Source: Tolypocladium sp. Sup5 PDA-1 (Eukaryota; Ascomycota; Sordariomycetes; Hypocreales; Ophiocordycipitaceae). From it: 64,000 bases of DNA. The stretch spans positions 1,240,001-1,304,000 of the forward strand of contig JPHH03000003.1 in the NCBI GenBank assembly GCA_000750105.3, in the 5' to 3' direction. Position 1 is the stretch's first letter; the number at the start of each line of letters is the position of its first letter. The position numbers were made by a program, and so were the translations under genes. Positions 1 through 11,729 of this stretch are shown here, piece after piece. The notes under the pieces are model-generated. The model did not search any database. It had not been told where the DNA came from and saw only the letters and a program-made list of their open reading frames with translations.

Positions 1-145
1 TTAACGACAGCCAAGCTCAATAACAGTGCTCTCCGTTTCCCTCCGACTCCGCGCCTGCGAGGCATCGATACCGCGCTGTCCAATACTACAGATAACCCAA
101 GACCTGTGCGCCGGATCCGCGACCCGGCAACCGTCGCCTGCCAAG

Positions 146-1846
146 ATGAGCGGCCTCGCCACCAAGCAGCAGTCGCTCAAGATCTTTGAGAAGCTCAAGT
201 CCAAGCCTGCGAACAAGGTAGGCTACCTGTGGCGCAAATGCGCGCAAACGGGCGCGATGGCGGTGGGATGGCGTTAACGCATGGCTTGCTTCCAGATATG
301 CTTTGACTGCGGCCAGAAGAACCCGACGTGGACGTCGGTGCCGTTGGGCATCTACCTCTGCCTGGACTGCTCTTCCAACCACCGCAACCTCGGCGTTCAC
401 ATTTCCTTCGTGCGCTCGACGAACCTGGATCGTACGTACAAGGCCCCCGATGCTTAGAATTATATCTGACAGCGCGGCGTAGAGTGGCAATGGGACCAGC
501 TGCGGCTGATGAAGGTGGGCGGCAACGAGTCTGCGACCAAGTTCTTTCAGCAGAACGGAGGCACCGCGGCATTGAACAGCAAAGACCCAAAGACCAAGTA
601 CCAGTCCAACGCGGCGACCAAGTACAAGGATGAGTTGAAGCGACGGGCGGCCAGGGATGCCAAGGAGTATGTCCTCGAAACCCGCTGCGCTCTGCTGTGC
701 ATGCTGACCATGTTGACTAGATTTCCTGGCGAAGTTGTCATCAACGACGGCGCTGAAGGCGATGGGTCCTCAACGCCTGCTGGAGAGCCCGACGACGACT
801 TCTTCTCGTCTTGGGACAAGCCTGCGATCAAGCGACCAACGCCCCCAATCTCCCGAACTGCAACCCCTCCCGTCGTGGGCCGAACGCCTTCGCCCTTCCT
901 CAACGCTGGCAACGGCAACGGCAACGGCAAGGACCTCGCTCGCTCCTCGTCCCCGCTCGCAAAGTCCGACTCTACTGGGGAAACAAAGCCTGCGAGCCGT
1001 ATCACGACCTCGGCGGCGCTGCGCAAGAGCACCACTACCGGAGGACCCCGGAAAGCCAACGTCCTCGGCGCGAAGAAGGCCACGAAGCTCGGCGCCAAGA
1101 AGGTTACGGCCGACGTGATTGACTTTGATGAGGCGGAGAAGAAGGCCAAGGAGGAGGCCGAGCGCATCGCCAAATTGGGCTACGACCCAGAGGCCGAGGA
1201 CGAGCAGACCAAGGACACGACATCTGGAACGGGCGCCACCATTATCTCCCCGACTCCCGTGAGCCCGCAGCGAGGCAGCTCCAGCTCACATACTCGGCAA
1301 AAGTCGAACGCTGAGGTGGAGAGATTGGGCATGGGCATGGGGCGTCTCGGCTTCGGACAGATTGGCGGAGGCAGGGCCGCCCAGGCCCAGCCGGCCAAGA
1401 AGAACGCTGGTGGGTTCGGCTCGGTTGGACCAGTCAAGGCGGGTGCCGAAGGTATGTAAATGATGACGTGACGAGCGTAGCCAATTTCCATCTAACTCGC
1501 CTATCTAGATGAGTCGGAGAACTTTGCACGCAGCAAGTTTGGCAACCAAAAGGGCATCTCCTCGGACGAGTACTTTGGCAAGGGATCCTTCGACCCCAAT
1601 GCCCAAGCAGAGGCCAAGTCTCGACTTCAAGGCTTTGAGGGCGCCACGTCTATTTCCTCCAACGCCTACTTTGGACGGCCGGAGGACGAGCCGGAGGAGG
1701 ACTATGGCGACCTCGAGTCTGCCGCCAAGGACTTTGTTCGTAAGTTTGGCATCACGGCGAGCGACGACCTCGAGAACTTGAGCAACGTGCTGGGCGAGGG
1801 TGCGACGCGGCTCCAGGGGGCCATCCGCGCCTACCTCGGCAACTGA
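146..1846 (+). CDS. glo3: ArfGAP of the GLO3 type
   Basis: GTPase-activating protein for the small GTPase Arf, acting at the Golgi in COPI vesicle traffic. Spliced by hand as exons 146-217, 296-431, 483-666, 721-1451 and 1509-1846, giving 486 aa; all junctions keep frame and have GT..AG ends. The N-terminal ArfGAP zinc finger is visible: C26 and C29, then C46 and C49 (CX2CX16CX2C), followed by the arginine-finger region CSSNHRNLG with Arg54. The middle is Ser/Lys/Ala-rich, with a KKA-type basic stretch and a coiled-coil-like KKAKEEAERIAK segment. The C-terminal part has repeated S(S)xxYFG motifs (SSDEYFG, SSNAYFG), as in the Glo3 regulatory motif, and ends RAYLGN. The start is the first ATG before the conserved N-terminus. 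It converges with the monooxygenase gene at 2323-3642. GLO3 is favoured over GCS1 because of the ICFDCGQKNPTWTSV finger and the YFG repeats. Confidence 0.93.
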
Positions 1847-2322
1847 GGGATCCGATCATCCGATAAGCTCCGCGACGTGCACTCCACCGAGGCCCCATTA
1901 TCAAGACGCGGGGGTTTTGAGCGGCGTGGATGAGTCGGGATGTATGGATGAGGGGCCGTAATGAATTGACCGAAAACGAGACGACGGCAAAATCGAGACT
2001 TGGTGCGGGTCGGAACCGGCGGATGACGGCGTACGCGTGATGTCAAAGTTGGTTAGCATGAAATAGACGTGATTACTCCTCTACGGACAAATTCACCGGG
2101 TGCTCTTTAGCTACGAATGCCCTCTGATGACCCCGAATGACCCACGGCATGGATGTGATGACTCTGTACAAGTTCACCGGCTGCGCCAGGAGTACGAGCC
2201 GAATCACGGAGGACGATCAGGAGGCAGGTTGGTAATTGAATGAATCGACATTATGCACCGCGCGTCAATGCTTTATGTAATCTACATGGTCGTAACAATA
2301 GGAAATCGAGACAAGAAACCGT
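1847..2322. other. Convergent 3' intergenic region
   Basis: Gap of 476 bases between the stop codons of the ArfGAP gene and the nitronate monooxygenase gene, which are transcribed towards each other. It should contain both 3' UTRs. I see no coding potential and no strong repeat. Confidence 0.7.
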
Positions 2323-3642
2323 TTACAGCTTGGCAATCATCTTGTTGCCGGCCTGGATCCAGTGCACGGCGTCGTTGACAAACTCGTCGACGACGGCCTT
2401 GGCGGGCTTCTGCTCGTTGACGACGGCAGCGCACTTGCCCATCAGGTAGGGGCGGAACTGCTCGAGAGGGTCGTCGTAGTCGTCGTCGTCCTCACCCTCG
2501 GCGGCGGCGTTGTTGCTCTCGACGCCCTTGTGCTCGCCGCCCTCGCCGCCGTCACCCATGAACTTGTCGAGGTCGGCCTCGTAGGGGATGGTGCCCTTGG
2601 CGGCCAGCTCCTTCATCTCCTGCTGGCGGTTGGTCTCCCAGTCGTTGATGTAGGGGTTGTTGCGGACGCGCATGGGGCGGCCGGTGAAGATGATTGTGCG
2701 GACGTTGTCGTCGTGGCCGGCGGTGCGGACGGCGTCCTTGTGGGCCTTGGGGGCGCCGGCCTCGTCGGTCAGGATGAAGCGGGTGCCGACCCAGACGGCG
2801 CTGGCGCCCATCATGAGGGAGGCGGCGAGCAGCTGGCCGTTGTGGATGCCGCCAGCGGCGACGACCTGGACGGGGCCGCCAGTGATGGGGGACTTGGCCT
2901 TGTTGCACAGCTCGACGACGGCGGGGATGAGGACGGACGTGGGGATGTCGCCGGTGTGGCCGCCACCCTCACCGCCCTGGGCGCAGATGATGTCGACGCC
3001 GAGGGCAAGGCACTTCGGGACGTGCTTGACGTGGCCGATCATGTTCATGTAGACGATGCCGTGCTTGTGCAGCTTGTCGACGACGGCCTTGGGGGGGACG
3101 CCGACGGCGGAGACGAAGAGTTTGGCGCCGGAGTCGATGACGACGTCGACGAGCTCATCGAGCTTGCCCTTGGTGTAGTCGTAGCTGAGGGGTTTCATCG
3201 TTAGCCTTTGCTGCCCTTACTTTTGCGTGTTGGTGTCGGATTGCGCTCCGCGCCTTTGGCATGTGACGGCCTCCGGATCGCGGGCCAGGGTAGGAGACGT
3301 ACTTGGTCTTGCGGGCGTCGCCACCGACCTGGGGGAGCAGCAGGTCGACGCCAAAGGGCGCGTTCTTGTCGTTCAGGTACTCCTTGAGCTCGGCAATCTG
3401 CTCGCGGAGCATGTCGGGGGTGTAACCAACACCGCCGATGACGCCGAGGCCGCCGGCGTTGGTGACGGCCGCGGCCAGCTTGGGCCCGGCAGCCACGTTC
3501 ATGCCGGCCAGCAGAACGGGGTGCTTGATCTTGAAAAGATCGGTGAGGGGCGTGCGGATCTGCTCTGCATCTGGGGGTCAGTTTCGACTGGTCGCGCGAC
3601 GAGCCGGGAGGGACGAGGTGGTGACGTACGTGGAGAGGCCAT
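2323..3642 (-). CDS. Nitronate monooxygenase (2-nitropropane dioxygenase family)
   Basis: FMN-dependent enzyme that oxidises alkyl nitronates such as propionate-3-nitronate, a detoxification role in fungi. Exons on the minus strand are 3630-3642, 3303-3570 and 2323-3184, giving 380 aa beginning MASPHAEQIRTPLTDLF. The TIM-barrel family motifs are present: HPVLLAGMN near the N-terminus, the glycine-rich NAGGLGVIGG loop, CAQGGEGGGHTGD (phosphate and flavin binding), AAGGIHNGQLLAASLMMGA and VGTRF, then TGRPMRVRNN. The acidic Gly/Glu/Asp stretch near the C-terminus is less conserved. The start is the first ATG, in a 13-nt first exon, and the short exon gives a family-typical N-terminus. The gene is divergent from the folate gene at 4731. 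The family also includes enoyl-ACP reductase-like members, so the exact substrate is inferred. Confidence 0.92.
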
Positions 3643-4730
3643 CTTGAAGGACTGGAGGTGGCAATGAGAGAATAGAAGCGAAACGACGTTGCGCAGACAG
3701 AGACTCGGGGCGTGGAGGAGGAGGATAGGAAGAGGAGCAGCAAGTGTGCAAGAATGGAAGAGCAGAAGGACAAGAAAATATGTAGCGGTGGGAACGGTTA
3801 GATATTTCTCACATGAGTTTGAGGGGCGGCGCAGAGCCGGCGGCGACGGATCGTGGCGGGAGTGCGCCAGAGGACCAACGTGCCGAGGCTCGCGGAGCGC
3901 GACCACGATGATTCGGGTTTAGCGCGCCGGTGGTGCCTCGTGGGGTCTGGGGAAGAAGCCGAGGGACAAGAGCGGGCGAGGGCAGGAGCGAGGCACCGCC
4001 GGTCTCGCCGCAGTCGGTGGCGGGCGGGCAAACGATTTCTCCGACGGATGGGCAGAGGAAGGCGCGCTGCCAGGCATCGAAGCGTGGATACGACTGGCTG
4101 GTGGCCTGGGACTCGGATTACAATTTTGTTTACGGATAATTAATGGTTAATTGCCTTTGACTTTGCCAGATGCTCCGCGGGTAAGACATGCATTTCGCTG
4201 ATGGAGTTCACCATCGAGGCACGCACATGTGACGACTGTGGTCATGACGAGACACGAGACACGCACACGCACGATCGATCACCTGCTGTGGATGCCCGCC
4301 TGGCGAACCAGACCAGACCAGACCAGACCAGACCAGGGGCCACGAGGGATTGATCTTATCAGATGGATGCAGCAGGCCAATGAAAGGGCCGAGGCCGCCT
4401 GAAAGGAGCAATGGCACCGCATGAAGCCTCTTGGAAGCCTCACAGAAGCATGCCCTGAATTTACTGGTTGTCGCGGGCAGCTCACCCACGCACCAGGCGC
4501 TCAACCTCCGCGATGACGGTGAGGTCACCGAGGCTCCGAGGTGTCGCTCCCCCGCCGCGGCGCAAGACAGCGAGCGCTAGGTAGTATTAGTGCCCCAGGC
4601 ACTATCCCTTTCAGGGCCCGCTACACGCCAAATTTCAACGTCAAGTCTCCAACAACCACGCACGACCGCGCGACGCTCTCGGCGATTGGCGTTTTATAGA
4701 GCAGCACGTAGCAGCTGCCTACAGCTTGCC
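3643..4730. promoter_or_regulatory. Divergent promoter region, monooxygenase / folate gene
   Basis: About 1.1 kb between two divergently transcribed genes, so it should hold both promoters. A pyrimidine-rich stretch precedes the monooxygenase start on its strand. The only striking element is the pentanucleotide array at 4307-4336. No open frame here resembles a protein; a GTG-led extension upstream of 4731 exists but has no ATG. Confidence 0.6.
4307..4336. repeat. Pentanucleotide tandem repeat (ACCAG)6
   Basis: Six perfect units of ACCAG in a row inside the divergent promoter region. Short and uninterrupted, so probably length-variable between strains. Confidence 0.9.
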
Positions 4731-6436
4731 ATGAACTGTTCAATCGCTCGCGGCTCTCTGCCCTGGAGCCTCAGAAGCGCACCCAACTGGCGCCGCCTCC
4801 ACTCACGCGAGGTCGCTTCGCCGACGACGCGATGCGCGCAGAGGTCGATATCGAGTCGCGCACCTCGGCCAGCCTCACGGCCTTGGCCCAGCATCCTCAA
4901 GTCTCGCGATGCACATACGAGACGAGCTCACTCCGGCTGTGCCTCCCACGGGGCGAGCCGCAAGAAGACGGCGTACATCGCGCTCGGGAGCAACCTCGGC
5001 GATCGCGTCGCCGAGATCGAAAAGGCGTGCAATGAGATGGACCGACGGGGCATCCGGGTCAAGCGCACCAGCAGCCTCTGGGAGACGGAGCCCATGTACG
5101 TTGCGGAACAGGACCGCTTCATAAACGGAGCTTGCGAGGTAGATGCATGCGTGGCCCTTTGAGAACATTCAGAGTGCTGATGGGTTTTGCAGGTTGAAAC
5201 CGAACTTGAGCCCTTGGCCCTGCTGGACCAGCTTCAGGCGATTGAGCGGGACATGGGCAGGCGAAAACTCATCGACAAAGGCCCCCGCAACATCGACCTC
5301 GACATCCTGCTCTATGGCGATGAAAAGGTTGACCATGAGCGGCTCACGATCCCACATGCGGGCGTCCCCGAGCGCGAGTTTGTCCTGAGGCCGCTGGCCG
5401 AGTAAGTACCCCCATGTAGACTCATGTGTGGGCTTGTATCTGACCTTTTGGCGCCAGGCTGATAGCGTCCAAGCCCCTCGACTCATCCAAGCCGTGGAAG
5501 CTGGTGCAGGACTACCTGAACGAACTCCCATCGGGTGAGCCACTTTCGTCCGTCACCCCCCTGGCGCACTCGTCCCCTGCCCTCACGCCACTGGTACACG
5601 ACCGCAAGACCCACGTCATGGCCATCTTGAACGTGACGCCAGACTCCTTCTCTGATGGAGGGCGCCACAACCTAAAGAACCTGTCGGGCGCGATTGTAGA
5701 CCTGGTCCGTGGCGGGGCCACCATCATCGACGTCGGAGGCCAGTCGACGGCGCCCGGCCGGCCTGAGGTGACGGCCGAGGAGGAGGCGGCTCGCGTCATC
5801 CCTGCCGTCGAGCTCATTCGGTCCATGCCGGAGGCGCGAGACGTGGCCATCAGCGTGGACACGTACCGCGCGTCGGTCGCTGAGAGGGCCGTGGCCAGCG
5901 GCGCCGACATCATCAACGATGTCTCGGCCGGGGTGCTCGACCCGGACATGCTCTCGACCGTCGCCCGACTGGGCAAGACCATCTGCCTGATGCACATGCG
6001 GGGGACGCCACGGACGATGATGGACCTCACGTCATACCCGGACGGCCTCATCCCGACCGTGGCGTCTGAGCTCCTCGCGCGCGTCGCGGCGGCCGAGGAG
6101 GCGGGGATTCGGCGGTGGCGGGTGATTCTCGACCCTGGCATCGGCTTCGCCAAGACTGGCGCTCAGAATCTCGAGCTGCTGAGGACCCTGGACGATCTCA
6201 GGCGCTGGCCGGGGCTCGAGGGCCTGCCGTGGCTCGTGGGCGCGAGTCGGAAGGGCTTCGTGGGCAAAGCGACGGGGGCGCAACAGCCATCTGAGCGGAT
6301 CTGGGGCACGGCCGCGACTGTGGCGGCCGCGGTGCAGGGGGGAGCGGACGTAGTCCGGGTGCACGACGCGCGAGAGATGGCCATGGTGGCTGCCATGTCG
6401 GATGCCATCTGGAGATCTGGGAGGGACTCCTGCTAG
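4731..6436 (+). CDS. fol1: Folate synthesis enzyme: HPPK-dihydropteroate synthase
   Basis: Bifunctional enzyme: 6-hydroxymethyl-7,8-dihydropterin pyrophosphokinase followed by dihydropteroate synthase. Exons 4731-5138, 5193-5401 and 5458-6436 give 531 aa. The HPPK domain starts about residue 80 with TAYIALGSNLGDR and carries GPRNIDLDILLY; the DHPS domain starts about residue 245 with MAILNVTPDSFSDGG, then DVGGQSTAPG, DIINDVSAG and GASRKGF. The first ~78 residues hold about 13 Arg and only two acidic residues, as in a mitochondrial presequence; yeast Fol1 is mitochondrial. Start chosen at the first in-frame ATG. Unlike yeast Fol1 there is no N-terminal dihydroneopterin aldolase domain, and the upstream 140 bases cannot hold one, so that activity must be encoded elsewhere. 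Confidence 0.93.
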
Positions 6437-7568
6437 TAAGCGCGTCATGCGCCCCTCCGGGCGCCCGTCTGGTCCGGTCCGGCCATGGCTCGTCGCGGCC
6501 CTGGCCCTCCCACTGGATGCGACGGACGGGAGAGGCGCGGCGGCTATGTACGAGCACGCATATCATCATGTACGTCCATGTCGAGGCAGGTCGCGGCAGG
6601 TCGACACAAGTCGACGCAAGTACAGGAACCTGGGCCCGGAGGCGTCCCTTGCCAAGGCGAGGAGCGCACACGTCGGCCAAGCCATGTCACATCTCTGATT
6701 CCCGTCGCGCTTGAAGATAATCGCGGGACCCTCATCCATCGTCCATAACCGGGGGCCCAGCGGCGCCTCGTCCACTAGCCCGGCTGCCTTGCCGGTCCAG
6801 GGGATCCATTCCCGTGCGTCGTTGTGCTGCTGCTGCTGCCGCCCTCCATCTTGCCATGGCCATCATCTCCGCGGTCCAACTAAGCGTAACTACCTCCGGA
6901 CTACCACGTACGTACGGAGTAGTCCGTACGTCCATCCGCGTCCGCATCCGCATCCACTACCGCGTCCGGAGGGACTGCCATACCCGAACGCACGTCTCGG
7001 TCGCCATCTAGATGCACGGTCGATCACCGGTGTAAGACTGCATGGGGCTCCCGGCGTTTCTGACAGCTCACGGGGCGCGCCAACCACCTACCTCATCTCG
7101 CCAGCCTCGCAGCGGGAAGCGCTCCACGGCCGGGCCCGCACAGCCGAGGCCCGCCTCTCGGACGTGCTTGCTGTCCGCATACGATGTGTATGTATCCGTA
7201 TGCACGCCTGCGTGCTTGTTTTTGCTTCCTTCTTTTTTGCTTCTCCTCTGCTGGTCTGCACGGGAACGAACGCTACTGCGCTGTCCGTACGGTGAATGTA
7301 CCTAATGCAGGCATCTACATGCATGTACTACGGCGCGGGCCGGGGGTGGCAGAGGCGCGAACGCAGCAGGGGGTGGTAGCGCGGCCAGGCCACACAACAA
7401 TACTGATTACATACATGCCTTACTCGTACCGTTACAGCACATCCGCCGTCACCAGCTGAAACGGGAGAGTAGGGTACTCGTAATAGTCTGCGCAGCTGTT
7501 CAGCAGCAGCGGCCGTCCTCGCGAGGGCTCCCGTACGCGAGACAGGGTTGCGACACGTGGTGACGGGC

Positions 7569-7592
7569 AGCAAGCAAGCAAGCAAGCAAGCA
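7569..7592. repeat. Tetranucleotide repeat (CAAG)n
   Basis: About five consecutive CAAG units in non-coding DNA, just before a cluster of inverted 9-mers at 7613-7648. Confidence 0.85.
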
Positions 7593-7612
7593 CACATTCG
7601 TACATGCGGAGT

Positions 7613-7648
7613 TACGGACTACTCCGTATTACATACGAGTACTTCGTA
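7613..7648. repeat. Cluster of short inverted 9-mer motifs
   Basis: Within 36 bases lie TACGGACTA (7613-7621), TACTCCGTA (7620-7628) and TACTTCGTA (7640-7648). The first two overlap and form an imperfect inverted structure. The same 9-mers recur at many other non-coding sites in the window. Confidence 0.8.
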
Positions 7649-8379
7649 CACAGCGCACCCATTCCAGGCCTGCACGGCTTCTGCAGGCAGCGGCCCTGTT
7701 CTGGCAGGCTCCCCGTCCGTCCTCCTCCTCCACCCCGGACCTGGGCGCGGCGGGCGCATCTTGGGGGCCCAAAAGCCAGTTCTTGCACCGGAGATATAAT
7801 AAGCTGACCAGGTCGGGGAGCGGGAGAGACGGGAACGCCCCGGGCTAGCAGCACTATAGGGGACATGATAGGGTCGCAATGCACAGCCAAGGCGCTGGAA
7901 GCTTTCTTTTTCTCCCCTTCTTCCCTGGCCGCCGCCGCCGCTCGGATGAGGCGCTTCCCACTGGGGGCCCTCTTCATGCGGTGAGACTCGAGATTAAGAG
8001 CGGCGGCGTCAGCGGCAGCAGCCGTAGGGCTGAGACCGCGCTGCTGGACTTGTGGTCTGAGAGGGCGATCGTGGGCCGGGGGCCGGGGGGCGGGGGCTGG
8101 AGCATCACCGAATCTCTGTCGACGATAACTTATGAGATGGCTCGTGTGGGACAGAGATCGTGCGCCGCGCCGACGCCGACGCTGTGCCGCGCAGAGGCAT
8201 ACTCGTACATAACGCAGAGGCATATCATACAGACATGAATGATCGCGGGCCTTGACTTCATTACGAGTACGGAGCACAATCAAAGAGGCCCCCCCCTCCC
8301 GCGGCGGCTGAGCGTTGACAAGGGATGGATGGTTTGGGCAGATTTGATACGCAACGGGGGGGACCATGACTCGACGTCA

Positions 8380-8398
8380 TAGTCCGTATTACGGACTA
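8380..8398. repeat. Perfect inverted repeat TAGTCCGTA-T-TACGGACTA
   Basis: Two 9-base arms separated by one base. It belongs to the same motif family as sites at 6920, 7613 and 44573. Confidence 0.9.
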
Positions 8399-8838
8399 CC
8401 GGCTGCTGCTTCGTGCCTCGCGGCGGCAATATCCTTTCGCGCGCGTCGGCATTAAGACGCAGAGGCCTCGGGCCAGGCGAGCGAGTTTCGAGAGCGCGAG
8501 AGAGACAGACACAGACGCGACGCCACCATTTCGAGATGATGCCCATGGATTCATGGCCCGTGTCCAGTTTCCCGGTTTCCTTTTGCACCCCTGCGCGTCC
8601 AAGGAGCCGAGACGACCTGTCACGGCTGGGCTCGCCCCCCGTCCGTGATCCATCCATCCATGCTTGCCCGGCCCAGCCCAGCCTCCTCCTGGCTCCTCCG
8701 TCGGCCCCCCCCCCCTGTGCTGCCGCTGCCGCCGCTACTGCTTCTGCTGCTCTGCATTTCGGATTGTTAGACGGCAAGGGGAGAAGCAAATAGAGCAAAA
8801 GACTGCCAGAGAACGTGGCCCCGCCGACGACGAAGACG

Positions 8839-8910
8839 GGAGAGAGGGAGAGAGAGAGAGAGAGAGGGAGAGGAAGAGAGGCAGAGAGAGAGAGGGAGAG
8901 AGACAGAGAG
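8839..8910. repeat. GA-rich microsatellite
   Basis: Purine-only stretch dominated by GA dinucleotides with GGGA and GGAA interruptions, about 70 bases. It generates spurious Arg/Glu or Ser/Leu frames on both strands. Confidence 0.9.
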
Positions 8911-9174
8911 CCCACTCGCACGCAGGTCCACCCTCCCTCCACTCCCTCCTCTGGCCCCGCCCCAGCTTGGTTGTCGTTGTCGAAATGCAACTCAACTCTT
9001 ATCCGCCGCTGACGACTCACATTTTTCTGCGTGGGCCAGCCCGGGCCAGTCAGTGCGTGCTCGAGCCTGTCAGGTCCGGTCGCTTTTGGGTTTTCGGCTT
9101 CGGTTCGTTGCGGGAAGCGGCCCTCGCTGGGCAGTGGGCGCTCTCTCCACCGTTGATATCCCCTGCCCTTGTTG

Positions 9175-9176
9175 CT

Positions 9177-9215
<39 letters not shown>

Positions 9216-9219
9216 GTCG
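9175..9219. repeat. GTC/GCC trinucleotide run
   Basis: Around ten GTC units followed by GCC units. On the minus strand it would read as a poly-Asp run, but it lies in a frame without other protein character. Confidence 0.9.
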
Positions 9220-10024
9220 ATGTTCCTTCTTTTGCTTCTTCTGCATGGTGCAGCGGCACGGGGGCTGCCGTTGGCAGGGAATCCTTGCTGACGAAGAACG
9301 ATAACAGCATCATTAACAACAACAATACGAGCAACTCCTACAACTACGACAACGCCTCCTGGTTCGTCCCCATGTGCATCGCCGGGTGGTTTCTTCGCGG
9401 AGCTAGCCGCCGCTGCCACTCTGGCTTCGTCGTTTTCACTGCTCCTCCTTCGGCGTTTGCTGCTGGCGCCGATGGCTTGCCTCGAATGGGCCGTCGATGG
9501 TCCGTATGTCCGACAGTCTCCCATCGGGAACCCCCAAGTCCCGCACCTGGCTCCGCGTCTCGACACACGCCGGCGTGGTGGCCATTCCGCCTCCATTGAC
9601 GTCGATGAGCACGCGACCTGTTGGTCGAACCTCGAGGCTCCCCAGGCCCAAGCCCAAGCCTCCATGCAGCCAACGGACAGCCCCTGGGGGGCCCGTACCG
9701 TCCCCCCCAGACCAGTGACGTTGACGCCGGACGGCCTCTGTTGGATCTCCAACCAGGACCAGCAACCCTCAAGAGGCAGGCTGCTGCCCGCCGCCCTCAG
9801 CCTCACATCCAGTATTCGCCGGAAAGGGTCTCAATCACAGTCACAGAAGCCGACCCACCATCCATGATCCTCCCCCCTCCCTTGCAGGGAGCGAAAAAAT
9901 CAAACTTCCCGAGAGTTCGAGCCCAGGCAAGGCAGGCAGGCAGGCCAGGGCAGGCCAGGGGAAGTGGGAGGCCACCAGGAGGCCGAGAGACGGCCGGGCC
10001 AATCCCCCAGCTCATTTGCAAATC

Positions 10025-10059
10025 ACACACACACACACACAGAGTCGCACACACACACC
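10025..10059. repeat. CA dinucleotide repeat, two blocks
   Basis: Two short (CA)n blocks separated by GAGTCG, in the gene-free region. Confidence 0.85.
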
Positions 10060-11729
10060 ATACGGATAGAGGAGTGAGTGAAGGAGAAGCGCCTTTTCCC
10101 TGCCATTGTCCATCTTTGACAATCCCCACCGCCAGCCTCGACAGCCTGCAAGGGCAAGCACACACACAGCTCTCCCTGTCTTGGAGTTGTGGTCCTGGCG
10201 GGCCCCCCTCCCTCCCCGACCATCGCCCCCCCCCCATGCTCATCACGCTCTCTGCCTGTTCTCGCCTGTCTGCAGCCGTGATTGGAGCAGCCATGACGGA
10301 GAGGCGTCCGCAGCCCGGAGAGCCCGTGCCTTAATCTCTCCTCTTGCCGCCCCCAGCGGGCGTCTGGTGCTGATGCTGGCCTCTCCTGGCCTCTGGGGCG
10401 CATCGGATCCAGTCGAGTAATAACAATACATGGCAGGCTAATAACAGAGAGGACGCACACGCTGTAGGGAGCACGTACATACGCATGGAAACGGTCCAGT
10501 CGAGATGCTCTCACCTCGTACGCATCTCTCAGTCGAGGGCACGGAACGGACTTGAATACCACACCAGTGCCCCGGCTGGGACGCACAGGGCTGGCAGCCG
10601 AAAAATGGTAAAAGTCGTCGTGCATTGCGAGTCAATACTCAATAGACAATAATGACACCCAGGCCTGAAAGAGCATACCAGGTACGGATAGTACACAGAA
10701 CATGGACCGTGGCCTGGCCAAGGCGTACAGTCCCTCCTCCCCCGTAATATCTGTAGTATCCCGGACCGGACGTGCCTACCTATCGTAGACAGGCGCTTCT
10801 CTTTTTGTCTTGTTGTCTCTTGATTTTCTTTCCGTTGCCCGAGTCCCTCTTCCAACGCCCGTTCCCCCACGGCCACCCCCGGCAAGGCCAACATTCTCTC
10901 GTCAAGGGGTACCCATTTCCACAGTACCAAATCACACGGAACTAGTATTCAAGTTAAAGTAGAAGAAGAAGAAGGATTAAGAAGAGGAGGACATTGACAA
11001 AGGAAATCAATAAAAGAGAATAAACCAGCAAGATACTGGGGCGAGAAGAAGAATAAGAAAAACATTAAAGGAAACGCGACCTGGGTATCCCTCCATGCTT
11101 GCTGCCTTGCCTGCCTCCAACTCACCCACCTTTGCTGCCAGAGCCACTCCTCGGTGCAGTTCCGTTGACAATAGGACGAGGGGGGTCCATTCACAAGAAC
11201 CCTGTCCTCCACCACCACACCCCCATCGTCAGCCTTCGTCAGTCATGGCCTCTCGCATCGTTGCCTTCATACTCCGTAGACTCCATCCGTCCTCGAGGTC
11301 AAAGTCTTTCCCCGTTTCTTCCATAGTACCCTTTTGCCTTGTTCTTGTTCCCAAATGCCTGTCGTGAGCCGTCTTTGTCTAGGGGCCATGGGCGAAGAGT
11401 TTTTCGGTCCTTCAGTCTGGATTCCTTGCGGTCTCTCTCCCTAATGCGTGTATATCCCAAACGTTGGCTCCTGAACCCCGATCCCATGCTGGTTGCCTTG
11501 TATCGTGTGCTTGCTTCGTGTGCTTGCCTGCTTGAATGTTTTTTTTTTTTAAAGATTCCCTTGTCCCTGGAACCCATTCCCGATGCTTATGCATGGCGCC
11601 TTGAAATGCATTCATGTGATTTCCGTACCGAACTTCATGTGGGTGGCGCTGCATATCAGTGAAAGAACAGCAGCAGCGCAATTGTGGAGTTTTGTTGCCA
11701 CACTGGGCCGGGCCTGCTTTGCCGTGGCT

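Larger units (their letters stand above)
6437..11729. other. Gene-free, microsatellite-rich region of 5.3 kb
   Basis: The region lies between the stop codons of the folate gene and the VIB-1-like gene, which converge. Long open frames occur, for example 8280-9806 on the minus strand, but their translations are low-complexity (poly-Asp, Ser/Leu, Arg/Gly runs) and match no family I know. It contains (CAAG)n, a GA-rich tract, a GTC run, CA runs, and several short inverted motifs of the TACTCCGTA kind. It may carry long 3' UTRs or non-coding RNA, but nothing in the sequence proves that. Confidence 0.6.

Noticed and set aside
2362..3204. Long plus-strand frame opposite the nitronate monooxygenase
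   Set aside because: It is a Val/Asp/Gly-rich antisense shadow of a GC-rich gene; the minus strand encodes clear family motifs.
4590..4730. Longer N-terminus of the folate enzyme
   Set aside because: The upstream extension starts with GTG, not ATG; the first ATG is 4731 and already gives a targeting-like leader.
7569..7592. Possible CRISPR-like or tandem array
   Set aside because: Units are four bases with no spacers; this is a microsatellite in a eukaryotic genome.
8280..9806. 508-codon open frame on the minus strand
   Set aside because: Its translation is low complexity driven by GA, GTC and other simple repeats, with no family motif, no ATG start in good context and no splice pattern.
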